This document shows positions 34,252 through 41,679 of a DNA stretch of 64,000 bases, piece after piece; positions within the stretch are counted from its first letter, which is position 1; each line of letters opens with the position of its first letter. Source of the DNA: Halobacteriovoraceae bacterium. GTDB taxonomy: Bacteria > Bdellovibrionota > Bacteriovoracia > Bacteriovoracales > Bacteriovoracaceae. Made by a program: the position numbers and the translations under genes. The notes beneath the pieces were generated by a model. The model was not told the DNA's origin and made no database searches. It worked only from the letters and a program-made list of their open reading frames with translations. The stretch is taken from the NCBI GenBank assembly GCA_020635135.1, contig JACKAJ010000015.1, forward strand, positions 186,001-250,000, read 5' to 3'.

Positions 34252-34587
34252 TTAAATACAAACTACTTCATATTCACGATCTAAGTATTCTTCAATAAAA
34301 CCTTTAAGATCTTCAGCTGCTTTTTTTCCTGAAAAAGAAGTTCTCGCTTCTTCACAGTTGGAATAAATTTTTTCATCCTCTTTATCAATACCAAAAAAGC
34401 AATTCCCACTTTTAATATTTTTCATAAACTCACCCATGCCCCAAGTATCGACGATTTCAAAACGTCCTTCGTCCATGTGGATTCTTCCCACTTGTTCCGA
34501 AGTCCCAGCATATTTAACAGCACAGATTTCGCCAGCAAAAGAATTTAAACTTAAGATTGTCATCATTGTTAAAACTAATTTTTTCAT
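34252..34587 (-). CDS. Small exported protein of unknown function (second of three)
   Basis: The 111-residue product has a signal peptide (MKKLVLTMMTILSLNSFAG). The mature part carries four cysteines (EICAV, GNCFF, SNCEE, EVVCI), two of them close to the ends. No motif is recognised. The spacing to its neighbours (18 and 31 bp) and shared strand point to one operon. AAGGAGAAAAAA directly before the ATG is a strong ribosome-binding site. Confidence 0.6.
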   Translation of the reverse strand: MKKLVLTMMTILSLNSFAGEICAVKYAGTSEQVGRIHMDEGRFEIVDTWGMGEFMKNIKSGNCFFGIDKEDEKIYSNCEEARTSFSGKKAAEDLKGFIEEYLDREYEVVCI

Positions 34588-34618
34588 TTTTTTCTCCTTA
34601 GTTTATTAAGATCAATTA

Positions 34619-35083
34619 TTAATTGTTAGCTTCGTATTCATCAGCAGTGACACAAGGAATTTTATAGGTTTTACCACTTGTTCGAGAGGTCACTTCGAGA
34701 ACGACTTCTTCATCTACTGTCACGCGAACGTCATACGAACGTTCTTTTATACTTAAAAGACCAGGTCTAGTTGTGACAAAAGAAATATCCTTTCCATCTT
34801 CAGAAATAACTAAATCACTTGTAATTTCAGGCATAGCGGGACCACCACCTAATTGCATTTCTGCAAGAGATATAGATTCAGGTTCAGAAACACTAAACAG
34901 CGCAAATAGTGAAAAATCATCCGCACAAGCATACTCTGCTTCGCCTTTAGGAGTATCAAATTCATAGCTCTCAACAAGTTCAAAGTCATCGTCATCAAAT
35001 GGAGGTAACTCTTGAGAAAAACCATTAACTGCATACCCAGTGATTAAAAATAAACCCATTAAAATTTTCAAAAGCTTTGTCAT
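34619..35083 (-). CDS. Small exported protein of unknown function (first of three)
   Basis: The 154-residue product has a signal peptide ending near VNGFSQ. The mature N-terminus is very acidic (PPFDDDDFELVESYEFD). Two cysteines (YACADD and IPCVTA) lie at either end of a strand-rich body, as in the third gene. No family is recognised. It is the promoter-proximal gene of the trio, and its ATG is preceded by AGGAGAATTTT. Confidence 0.6.
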   Translation of the reverse strand: MTKLLKILMGLFLITGYAVNGFSQELPPFDDDDFELVESYEFDTPKGEAEYACADDFSLFALFSVSEPESISLAEMQLGGGPAMPEITSDLVISEDGKDISFVTTRPGLLSIKERSYDVRVTVDEEVVLEVTSRTSGKTYKIPCVTADEYEANN

Positions 35084-35134
35084 AAAATTCTCCTATTAAA
35101 ATTTTTAAATTTTTAAAACATATCAACCGATGCG

Positions 35135-35189
35135 CTTTAGTAACATGAGTCCTTTAGTAAAAGGAAGAGATTTTTTATTATTACTAAAA
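35135..35189. promoter_or_regulatory. Repeated TTTAGTAA half-sites between exported trio and TetR gene
   Basis: CTTTAGTAA occurs at 35135-35143 and 35152-35160, and its inverse TTACTAAAA at 35181-35189. TCCTTT-agta-AAAGGA (35150-35165) overlaps the second copy. The position between two divergent transcripts, next to a TetR-type gene, suggests binding sites for that regulator. Confidence 0.4.
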
Positions 35190-35215
35190 TATGAGTATTT
35201 TTAAGTAGTTAGAGT

Positions 35216-35788
35216 ATGAAAGATTTACAAACCACCATTATCGAAGCGGCTATTACCGTCTATGCACAGAAAGGATTAACAGCCACTTTCGGCCAAATCG
35301 CCAAAGTTGCAGAGATCAAGCAGCCTCATATTTTCTATTATTTCAAAGACAAGAAAACCCTCTTGAAGGAAGTCATTATCTATATCGTCTCCATCAACCA
35401 CACCATGGTGAGAAATGATATTCAAAAAGAAGACAACTCCCAAACTCGACTCATCAAACACTGCCGCATGAATGTCCGCTGGGCCTTGGAATACAAAGAG
35501 TACGCGCAAATTTTGCTTCTTATGTATTACATGAGCACCAATGATCCAGTTTTCCAGCAAATTCACGAAAAAGTGATGGTAACGGGAAAAGAGAGAATTC
35601 TTGAGTATCTTTATATGGGATCACGAGAAGGATTGTGGAGTGAGACCAATCTGGAATTTAAGGCTGAACTCATTCAACACTATCTCGTATCAGAAATCAT
35701 GACTCTCATCTCTTATCAAGATAGAGAAAAGAATGATGAAAGTGTGCTCTCTCGACTGCAAATGCTTGTTGAAACAATTTTAAAATGA
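35216..35788 (+). CDS. TetR family transcriptional regulator
   Basis: The 190-residue protein has the TetR N-terminal helix-turn-helix: TTIIEAAITVYAQKGLTATFGQIAKVAEIKQPHIFYYFKDKKTLL within residues 5-50, including the FYYFKDK helix. The C-terminal ligand domain is all-helical and unassigned. Repeated TTTAGTAA half-sites lie 30-80 bp upstream, between it and the divergent small exported-protein operon. It may control itself, those genes, or both. It overlaps the next gene by four bases (ATGA), so regulator and large exported protein share a transcript. Confidence 0.88.
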   Translation: MKDLQTTIIEAAITVYAQKGLTATFGQIAKVAEIKQPHIFYYFKDKKTLLKEVIIYIVSINHTMVRNDIQKEDNSQTRLIKHCRMNVRWALEYKEYAQILLLMYYMSTNDPVFQQIHEKVMVTGKERILEYLYMGSREGLWSETNLEFKAELIQHYLVSEIMTLISYQDREKNDESVLSRLQMLVETILK

Positions 35789-37719
35789 AAACTTGGGTAT
35801 TATTTTTTATTTTTTTCTGGGTCTTCTCAGCAAAGGCCAATCAGCAAATCATTTGCGATCTTGCTCTCATCTCCCCCCATACTCACGACAAAAGTCTTTC
35901 TGATACATTACAGCAGCTCAAAGAATTTGCTAAAAAAATTGAAATCAATTTTTCCGATAAAAATCTTATCTCTGAAATTGAAGGTGAACTTTTTCAAACG
36001 ATCAAAAATCAACTTGAGGACAATAACACCATTTTCAAAGAAATATCAGAAAACAATCTTCTTATCGTCCCCTCGGAAAAGGGAACAAAACTCAACCAGC
36101 TCGCCTATCAATTGCAAATGAATGTCCCTGGCGCAAAGCTTATTTATTCTCCCCATCTTCTCCTTAATGATTTTAACCCCATCGAAGCGGGAAAATCGCC
36201 TGATCTTATCAAAGATTTCTACCTTACAAGCCTAGAAGCTGTGAGTGATAATCTTTCAGAGTCCCTTATTTCTCAAATTGAAAGTTACGACAAATATCAT
36301 TTGAATAAGTTAAATCAAATCTCTGACAGCCAAGAAAAATTAAAAATTGCCCAGATGTTTCATGACATTCTTCCCTATCACCGAAAAAATAAAAATCTCT
36401 CCGCTGAGGAAATTCGTGATCTCACTGAAGATTTTCTGAGTCAAATCGCAAATATATTAAGAAAGAATAATCAATCATTTGAAAACACTGGCGAAATCAT
36501 CATTATAAAACCCTATGCCAGTGATGTTCCCGAAACGGTTATTGATCCTCAAATTATTTTTTATGACTATACTCAAAAAAACAAATGGGTAAGCAAACTC
36601 TTTTCTCGATCGATTGAAGAAAATAAAATTTACTTCACCCTAGAAGACATCCTGACTGATGATTTTGGACAAGGAAGACTCTATATTGAATCCTACAGCT
36701 TCGCTCAGTCTCAATACCTCTTGAGCAAGATCAACATTAAAAAGGCAAAAGAGATGAACGAGCTTATGCCTGAGTTAAACTTTAAGCCGTACTCTAATTC
36801 ACAATCGATCGTCGATAAATTTGAATCGCCTGTGACAAAAATTATCGACAAGCTCTATGACTTTTTAGGACAAGCAAAATTCAAGCTCGCCATTTCATCT
36901 GATGAACCTATGATCAAGCGACTCAATTTTTCTGAGGCAAAGAATCTTTCTTTAGCCAAAAAAATTAAAACATTGATTGAGACAACATCCACTAATGAGA
37001 TCAGAGAATTTAAGTTTGCAAACACTCAAAAATACAATTTTCAGCAAGCGTATAATATCTTTGTTAGTTTTCTCGTTATGCTAGGAGACTATCCTCTCTA
37101 CAAAGCTCAAATCAATGAAACGATTATCAAGCTCTTTAACTTTGAAATGCTTATGAATTTTCAGACTTTGAATCCCAAAGCAGAACTTGAGAAATATTTG
37201 GATTTTTTAGAACCTATTTACCATGAAGTCATGGGTGTCACTAATGAACGTTTTCAAGAGTTGAGGGAGATTTCAATAAGCATGATTGAACGCAGTCAGC
37301 TTTTCACCAAGGCGAGAGACAATAAAATTATTGCTGGAGCGATTGGAGTTCTTAGTCACAAAGCTCAAGAAAAACTCCAAATCGAGGAGCTTTATAAGAT
37401 TAAGCTTCCACGAATCCAGATTGATGGTAAAGATCTTCCTCTCTTGGAAGTGGGACGTTATGGAAAACAACATGGTGAGTATGAATTTTTTAATATCTTC
37501 AAAACAATTGTGTTTTCTTATATGAATAAAAAGCCTCGTCCGAGTCATATCTATATCGGAGTGGATGTGAATCGCGCTAAGATTTTCACTCGGTATGGTT
37601 TTAAAGAATATCCAATCGAAGTCACTGACCACGACGATCTCTACAAGAGCCGGAGACCTATCGTCATGGTTGCTAAATTTGAAGAAGTTTTAGAAAAATT
37701 TTTAACAATTAGTGATTAA
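35785..37719 (+). CDS. Large exported protein, possible GNAT-like C-terminal domain
   Basis: The 644-residue product has a signal peptide (MKTWVLFFIFFWVFSAKA). The middle is mostly helical with no motif. The C-terminal 110 residues (PLLEVGRYGKQ, FFNIFKTIVFSYMNKKP, HIYIGVDVNRAKIFTRYGFKEYP) resemble the acyl-CoA-binding half of GNAT/N-acyl-amino-acid-synthase-like acyltransferases, in which a late 'xxxYxRxGF' element closes the fold. I treat that as a weak inference, because an exported GNAT would be unusual. It is translationally coupled to the TetR gene upstream. The 3' end lies nine bases from the convergent asnS. Confidence 0.55.
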   Translation: MKTWVLFFIFFWVFSAKANQQIICDLALISPHTHDKSLSDTLQQLKEFAKKIEINFSDKNLISEIEGELFQTIKNQLEDNNTIFKEISENNLLIVPSEKGTKLNQLAYQLQMNVPGAKLIYSPHLLLNDFNPIEAGKSPDLIKDFYLTSLEAVSDNLSESLISQIESYDKYHLNKLNQISDSQEKLKIAQMFHDILPYHRKNKNLSAEEIRDLTEDFLSQIANILRKNNQSFENTGEIIIIKPYASDVPETVIDPQIIFYDYTQKNKWVSKLFSRSIEENKIYFTLEDILTDDFGQGRLYIESYSFAQSQYLLSKINIKKAKEMNELMPELNFKPYSNSQSIVDKFESPVTKIIDKLYDFLGQAKFKLAISSDEPMIKRLNFSEAKNLSLAKKIKTLIETTSTNEIREFKFANTQKYNFQQAYNIFVSFLVMLGDYPLYKAQINETIIKLFNFEMLMNFQTLNPKAELEKYLDFLEPIYHEVMGVTNERFQELREISISMIERSQLFTKARDNKIIAGAIGVLSHKAQEKLQIEELYKIKLPRIQIDGKDLPLLEVGRYGKQHGEYEFFNIFKTIVFSYMNKKPRPSHIYIGVDVNRAKIFTRYGFKEYPIEVTDHDDLYKSRRPIVMVAKFEEVLEKFLTISD

Positions 37720-37728
37720 GCCATCCCC

Positions 37729-39114
37729 CTAAAACTCAACACTCTTTGGAAATCGAGGAAAGGGTATGACATCACGAATATTACTCATTCCCGTAATATA
37801 CATCACTGCTCTCTCGAGACCGAGACCAAAACCTGAATGTGGAGCCGATCCAAAACGGCGCAAATCCAAATACCACCAATATTCTTTTTCTGGAAGATTC
37901 ATTTCTTGCATGCGTTTTTTGAGTTTTTCGAGATCGTCTTCTCTTTGTGATCCACCGATGATCTCCCCAACTCCCGGCACCAAGATATCCATGGCCCGTA
38001 CAGTTTTTCCATCATCACTTTGTTTCATATAGAAAGCTTTTATTTCTTTGGGATAATCAGTGACAATCACTGGAGAATTAAAATGCTTTTCAGTAAGGAA
38101 GCGTTCGTGTTCTGTTTGAAGATCCGATCCCCAGGCTACAGGAAATTCAAATTTCTCCCCTGAATTTTGAAGGATTTCGACAGCTTCAGTATAAGTTATC
38201 TTTTTAAATTCAGAACTCACAACATGGTTGAGAGTTTCAACTAATCCTTCTTTATATTGTTTTTCAAAAAAAGCAATTTCATCGGGACAGTGCTTAAGGG
38301 CCCACGAAATGAGGTACTGAATATACTCAGCTCCAAGAGCTGCAATGTCTTCTAAATCCGCAAAAGCCACTTCAGGTTCGACCATCCAAAACTCTGCAAG
38401 ATGTCTAGGGGTATTGGAGTTTTCTGAACGAAAAGTTGGTCCAAAAGTGTAAACCCCTCCGAGAGAAAGGGCCAAACTCTCAGCTTCTAGTTGCCCAGAG
38501 ACGCAAAGAAAAGTTTGTTTCCCAAAATAATCTTCAGAAAAGTTCACTTCTCCTTTATCAGTGCGCGGAGGATTTTCGGCATTGAGCGTAGAAACGCGAA
38601 AAAGCTCCCCAGCTCCTTCACAATCTGAAGCTGTTACGATCGGAGTATGAATATAGTAATAGCCTTTTTTATTAAAAAAATCGTGAGTGGCCATGCAAAG
38701 TTGGTGGCGCACTCGAAAAACTGCAGAAAGTGTATTGGTTCTTGCCCGCAAGTGAGCATTTTCTCGCAAAAACTCTAATGAAGTCGATTTCTTTTGAAGA
38801 GGGTAGTCTTCTGGTACTGTACCAACAATTTCAACGGAGCTTGCCTGCATTTCCAAGGCTTGTCGCCCACCCGATTGAACAACCTTTCCCTCTACTTTCA
38901 CGCAATATCCCGTTGAAACACTGGTCGCGTTTTCGTAATTTGGGAGATCGGCATCGACAATAATTTGTAAGTCTTGAAAGCAGCTTCCATCATTTAAAAC
39001 AAGAAATGCAAATTTCTTAGACTTTCTAAGACTTTTCACCCATCCAGCAACTTGAAAACTTTTATCATAAGCTGCAGAAGGATTTTCAAATAAGCTTTTT
39101 ATTGATGCTTTCAT
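37729..39114 (-). CDS. asnS: Asparaginyl-tRNA synthetase
   Basis: This class II synthetase charges tRNA-Asn. It has the N-terminal OB-fold anticodon domain (VAGWVKSLRKSKKFAFLVLNDGS), motif 2 FRSENSNTPRHLAEFWMVEPE and motif 3 GFGLGLERAVMYITG. The loop wording (AEFWMVEPE) is that of AsnRS rather than AspRS. I start at 39114 because GAGG lies six bases upstream; the longer version at 39126 would begin with TTG. The length of 461 residues is usual. A dedicated AsnRS means Asn-tRNA need not be made only by the GatCAB route. The PfkB-family kinase gene precedes it closely. Confidence 0.96.
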   Translation of the reverse strand: MKASIKSLFENPSAAYDKSFQVAGWVKSLRKSKKFAFLVLNDGSCFQDLQIIVDADLPNYENATSVSTGYCVKVEGKVVQSGGRQALEMQASSVEIVGTVPEDYPLQKKSTSLEFLRENAHLRARTNTLSAVFRVRHQLCMATHDFFNKKGYYYIHTPIVTASDCEGAGELFRVSTLNAENPPRTDKGEVNFSEDYFGKQTFLCVSGQLEAESLALSLGGVYTFGPTFRSENSNTPRHLAEFWMVEPEVAFADLEDIAALGAEYIQYLISWALKHCPDEIAFFEKQYKEGLVETLNHVVSSEFKKITYTEAVEILQNSGEKFEFPVAWGSDLQTEHERFLTEKHFNSPVIVTDYPKEIKAFYMKQSDDGKTVRAMDILVPGVGEIIGGSQREDDLEKLKKRMQEMNLPEKEYWWYLDLRRFGSAPHSGFGLGLERAVMYITGMSNIRDVIPFPRFPKSVEF

Positions 39115-39127
39115 TGTTGACCTCAAA

Positions 39128-40132
39128 CTACATTATTTTTTCACGAAATTCGTGCAAGTGATGAATCATTTGATCTTGAGTTAAGCGCGGACCAAATTGA
39201 GAAACAATTTTTGACGACAAGTAACCAGCTAGCATGCCGGAATATTTAAATCCTAATTCATGAGTCATTCCATAGAGAAAACTTCCCGCAAACATATCTC
39301 CCGCCCCATTACTATCAACAGCCTTGACCGGAAAGCTTGGAATATCAATATACTTTTCTCCATCAAATCCTCGAGCCCCATCCATTCCAATGGTCACTAC
39401 AAATTGGTGGGCATAATTTTGAAGTTCCTCAATAGCCTCATCGAGATCATCATTTTTTGTCATTTTAAGAGCTTCTTCTTCATTACAAAAAAGGAGATCG
39501 ACTTTATTTTCTAAGATTTTTTTAAATTTATCGTAAAAACCCGTGACAATCCCTGGGTCTGAAAGTGTAAGCGCAATTTTAACACCATATTTTTTCGCTT
39601 GAGCAATTGATTCAAAGATCGCTTCGGTCGCAGTCGGACTCGCCACCAAGTAACCTTCAATATAAAGATATTCAGCCTGCTTTAATTCTGATTCGTTAAG
39701 TTCAAGTTTAGAAAAACGACTTGTAACTCCTAAAAATGTATTCATCGTGCGTTCAGCATCGGGAGTAACAAACACATAGCATCGACCAGTTTTATCGGTA
39801 GCATAACTGGTGATTTCTTTTTGATGCCCGACCTGGTTAGAGGTCAAATCGTCGAGATAAAATTTACCAGCTTCATCATCGGCTACTTTACAACAGTAAT
39901 AACCACTCCCCCCTAATTGAGAAAGAGCAATAATAGTATTAGCAGCAGAACCACCCGATTGCTTCTTTTTGGGATTTTTTCCTACTTTTTGTGCAATTTC
40001 AGTTCCTCGCATTTCGTCAATAAGCGTCATATGCCCCTTGGAAATTCCCAATTCTTGTAAAAAAGCATCTTTGACTTCGTATTCATAGTCGACGAGTGCA
40101 TTGCCAATTGCATAAACATCATACTTAGGCAT
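39128..40132 (-). CDS. PfkB-family carbohydrate/nucleoside kinase (adenosine kinase-like)
   Basis: The 334-residue protein has the ribokinase/PfkB fold: YAIGNALVDYEYEV at the N-terminus, the substrate-lid region KKQSGGSAANTI near residue 60, and the anion hole and catalytic Asp in VDSNGAGDMFAGSF near residue 275. The N-terminal GNALVDYE and SGGSAANT wording is like that of adenosine kinase/fructokinase-type members in delta-like bacteria. Adenosine salvage is a reasonable guess but is not proven. It sits 13 bp before asnS on the same strand and is divergent from a TetR gene. Confidence 0.85.
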   Translation of the reverse strand: MPKYDVYAIGNALVDYEYEVKDAFLQELGISKGHMTLIDEMRGTEIAQKVGKNPKKKQSGGSAANTIIALSQLGGSGYYCCKVADDEAGKFYLDDLTSNQVGHQKEITSYATDKTGRCYVFVTPDAERTMNTFLGVTSRFSKLELNESELKQAEYLYIEGYLVASPTATEAIFESIAQAKKYGVKIALTLSDPGIVTGFYDKFKKILENKVDLLFCNEEEALKMTKNDDLDEAIEELQNYAHQFVVTIGMDGARGFDGEKYIDIPSFPVKAVDSNGAGDMFAGSFLYGMTHELGFKYSGMLAGYLSSKIVSQFGPRLTQDQMIHHLHEFREKIM

Positions 40133-40175
40133 GAAGAAATCTCCTTGAGATTATAACCGATAAATAATTCACACA

Positions 40176-40865
40176 ATGAGTGAACTATACTACACTGAGT
40201 CTTCTATAAACAACATGAAAAAAGAAACGACAAGTCTTTCTTCCAAGAAAAGTAAGACTAAGAGTAAAATTATAGAAAGTGCCATTCGCTGTTTTGCTAG
40301 AAAGGGAGTGGCCCAGACCAAGCTTATTGACATTGCCGAAGATGCCAAAATCAATCACTCTCTCATTTTGTACCACTTTAAATCTCTCGATGAAGTTTGC
40401 TATTCGGTCATAGAAAGCATCCTCAATGAATTTCTTGAAGCTTTGCGAAAGTTTGAAAGTAAGACAATCGTCAATCACACGGCACACTTGCGAAGTTATG
40501 TTCAATCGTATTTTATTTTGGCAAAAAAGAGCCCCGCTCGTTTTAGCATTTGGCTTCATTTTTATTACAAGGCTTCTCATGATGAGCGCTACAAAAAGCT
40601 TTTAAGAATCATACGCGAATACAGTCTCGATAAAATTCGCACCTTGCTCCTACACTATATGGATGAAAGCGGAGTCACTCTCCCCCCTCAAGACTTGCAA
40701 GATGCTTCAACATTTGTTTTGAGTATTATCAATGGCAATATAATATTGGCTTTGACTGAGAGTGAATTTCCAATGGAAGAATATGGAAGGCAAACCCTAA
40801 GGATCGTCGAAAGATATCTCCAAGGAATTAAAAATAACAATCATAGCGAGTCGATTTCCCCTTAA
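40176..40865 (+). CDS. TetR family transcriptional regulator
   Basis: After about 26 basic, Ser/Lys-rich residues, a TetR helix-turn-helix appears: SKIIESAIRCFARKGVAQTKLIDIAEDAKINHSLILYHFKSLDEV. The C-terminal domain is helical, without a recognisable ligand class. The start is uncertain: an internal ATG at 40215 would remove part of the basic tail, and neither start has a clear ribosome-binding site. The last 38 bases overlap antisense with the end of rsmJ. Regulated genes cannot be told from context. Confidence 0.85.
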   Translation: MSELYYTESSINNMKKETTSLSSKKSKTKSKIIESAIRCFARKGVAQTKLIDIAEDAKINHSLILYHFKSLDEVCYSVIESILNEFLEALRKFESKTIVNHTAHLRSYVQSYFILAKKSPARFSIWLHFYYKASHDERYKKLLRIIREYSLDKIRTLLLHYMDESGVTLPPQDLQDASTFVLSIINGNIILALTESEFPMEEYGRQTLRIVERYLQGIKNNNHSESISP

Positions 40866-41628
40866 ATTTTAAATTCGTATGAGGCCACAGTTCTTGTGCG
40901 CCGAGGGCCCTCTTCACCACCACACGCTTGAGCAATGCATTCGCTTTAAATTCAGGGGGACTTAAAAATTCACTTTCAAGTTTCAATTTTCTTAAAACTT
41001 GCATATTTTTGTGAGTCTTTCTCTTGCTTGCCGTCTCTTCGTAGTAAGGATCATAAATCACGACCAGCTCATTGCTCGCAGATTCTAAATCACTCCACTG
41101 GAACATATGGGGGCAGTGAGTGAAGGGAAATTCAGCTATACGCTGCGAGTTTTCCACAGCATTGACTATCAAAACATTGATAAGTGGATTGAGTTCAAAT
41201 GTTTTAACGGACAATCCCCAAGCTAACAGCAAGAGAGTATCCCCTAAAAAACCCCCTGATGCGTCCCAAACACAGCGATACTTTGAGCAAGCCAAAGCCT
41301 TGTAAAGTGGTTCCCGGCTAAACGCTGCTCTTTGGTAAAAACGTTCGTGGTATATGAGCTTCTCATCGATGTCAATAAATGCAGGACGTTGCTCCTTTTC
41401 TCCTATCTCTAAAAAACCGAGGCGTCCGAGGTGCCCCACCAGTTGAAACTGAGAGTCAAGGAGGTTGAATTTCTCGAGCTGTGCTGGGATGCTTGAATTT
41501 AAAAGATCCGCTTCCTTAGGATATTTCTCTTGGAATTTTTTTGAGAGATCTGTATTTTTTAGGAGCTCTGCCAGGGGGTAGTACTCCCACTCAGACGCTG
41601 ATTTGAGCTTAAAAATTGCTGATGACAT
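40828..41628 (-). CDS. rsmJ: RsmJ-like 16S rRNA (guanine-N2) methyltransferase
   Basis: RsmJ methylates G1516 in 16S rRNA. The 266-residue protein has SAM motif I in divergent form (WDASGGFLGDTLLLLAWGLSV, near residue 118), then ELNPLINVLIVNAVEN and the catalytic-type VVIYDPYYEE. The family C-terminus LKRVVVKRALGAQEL...STRYDCYF is clear. That C-terminal signature makes RsmJ the best call, although motif I lacks the usual DATAGLG spelling. Its 3' end overlaps the convergent TetR gene by 38 bases. The neighbouring gcvP is divergent, 51 bp away. Confidence 0.75.
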   Translation of the reverse strand: MSSAIFKLKSASEWEYYPLAELLKNTDLSKKFQEKYPKEADLLNSSIPAQLEKFNLLDSQFQLVGHLGRLGFLEIGEKEQRPAFIDIDEKLIYHERFYQRAAFSREPLYKALACSKYRCVWDASGGFLGDTLLLLAWGLSVKTFELNPLINVLIVNAVENSQRIAEFPFTHCPHMFQWSDLESASNELVVIYDPYYEETASKRKTHKNMQVLRKLKLESEFLSPPEFKANALLKRVVVKRALGAQELWPHTNLKFKGKSTRYDCYF

Positions 41629-41679
41629 ATAGTCAGCATATCACATAAAATCTAAAGCTAAAAAGCGGAGTGATAGAAT

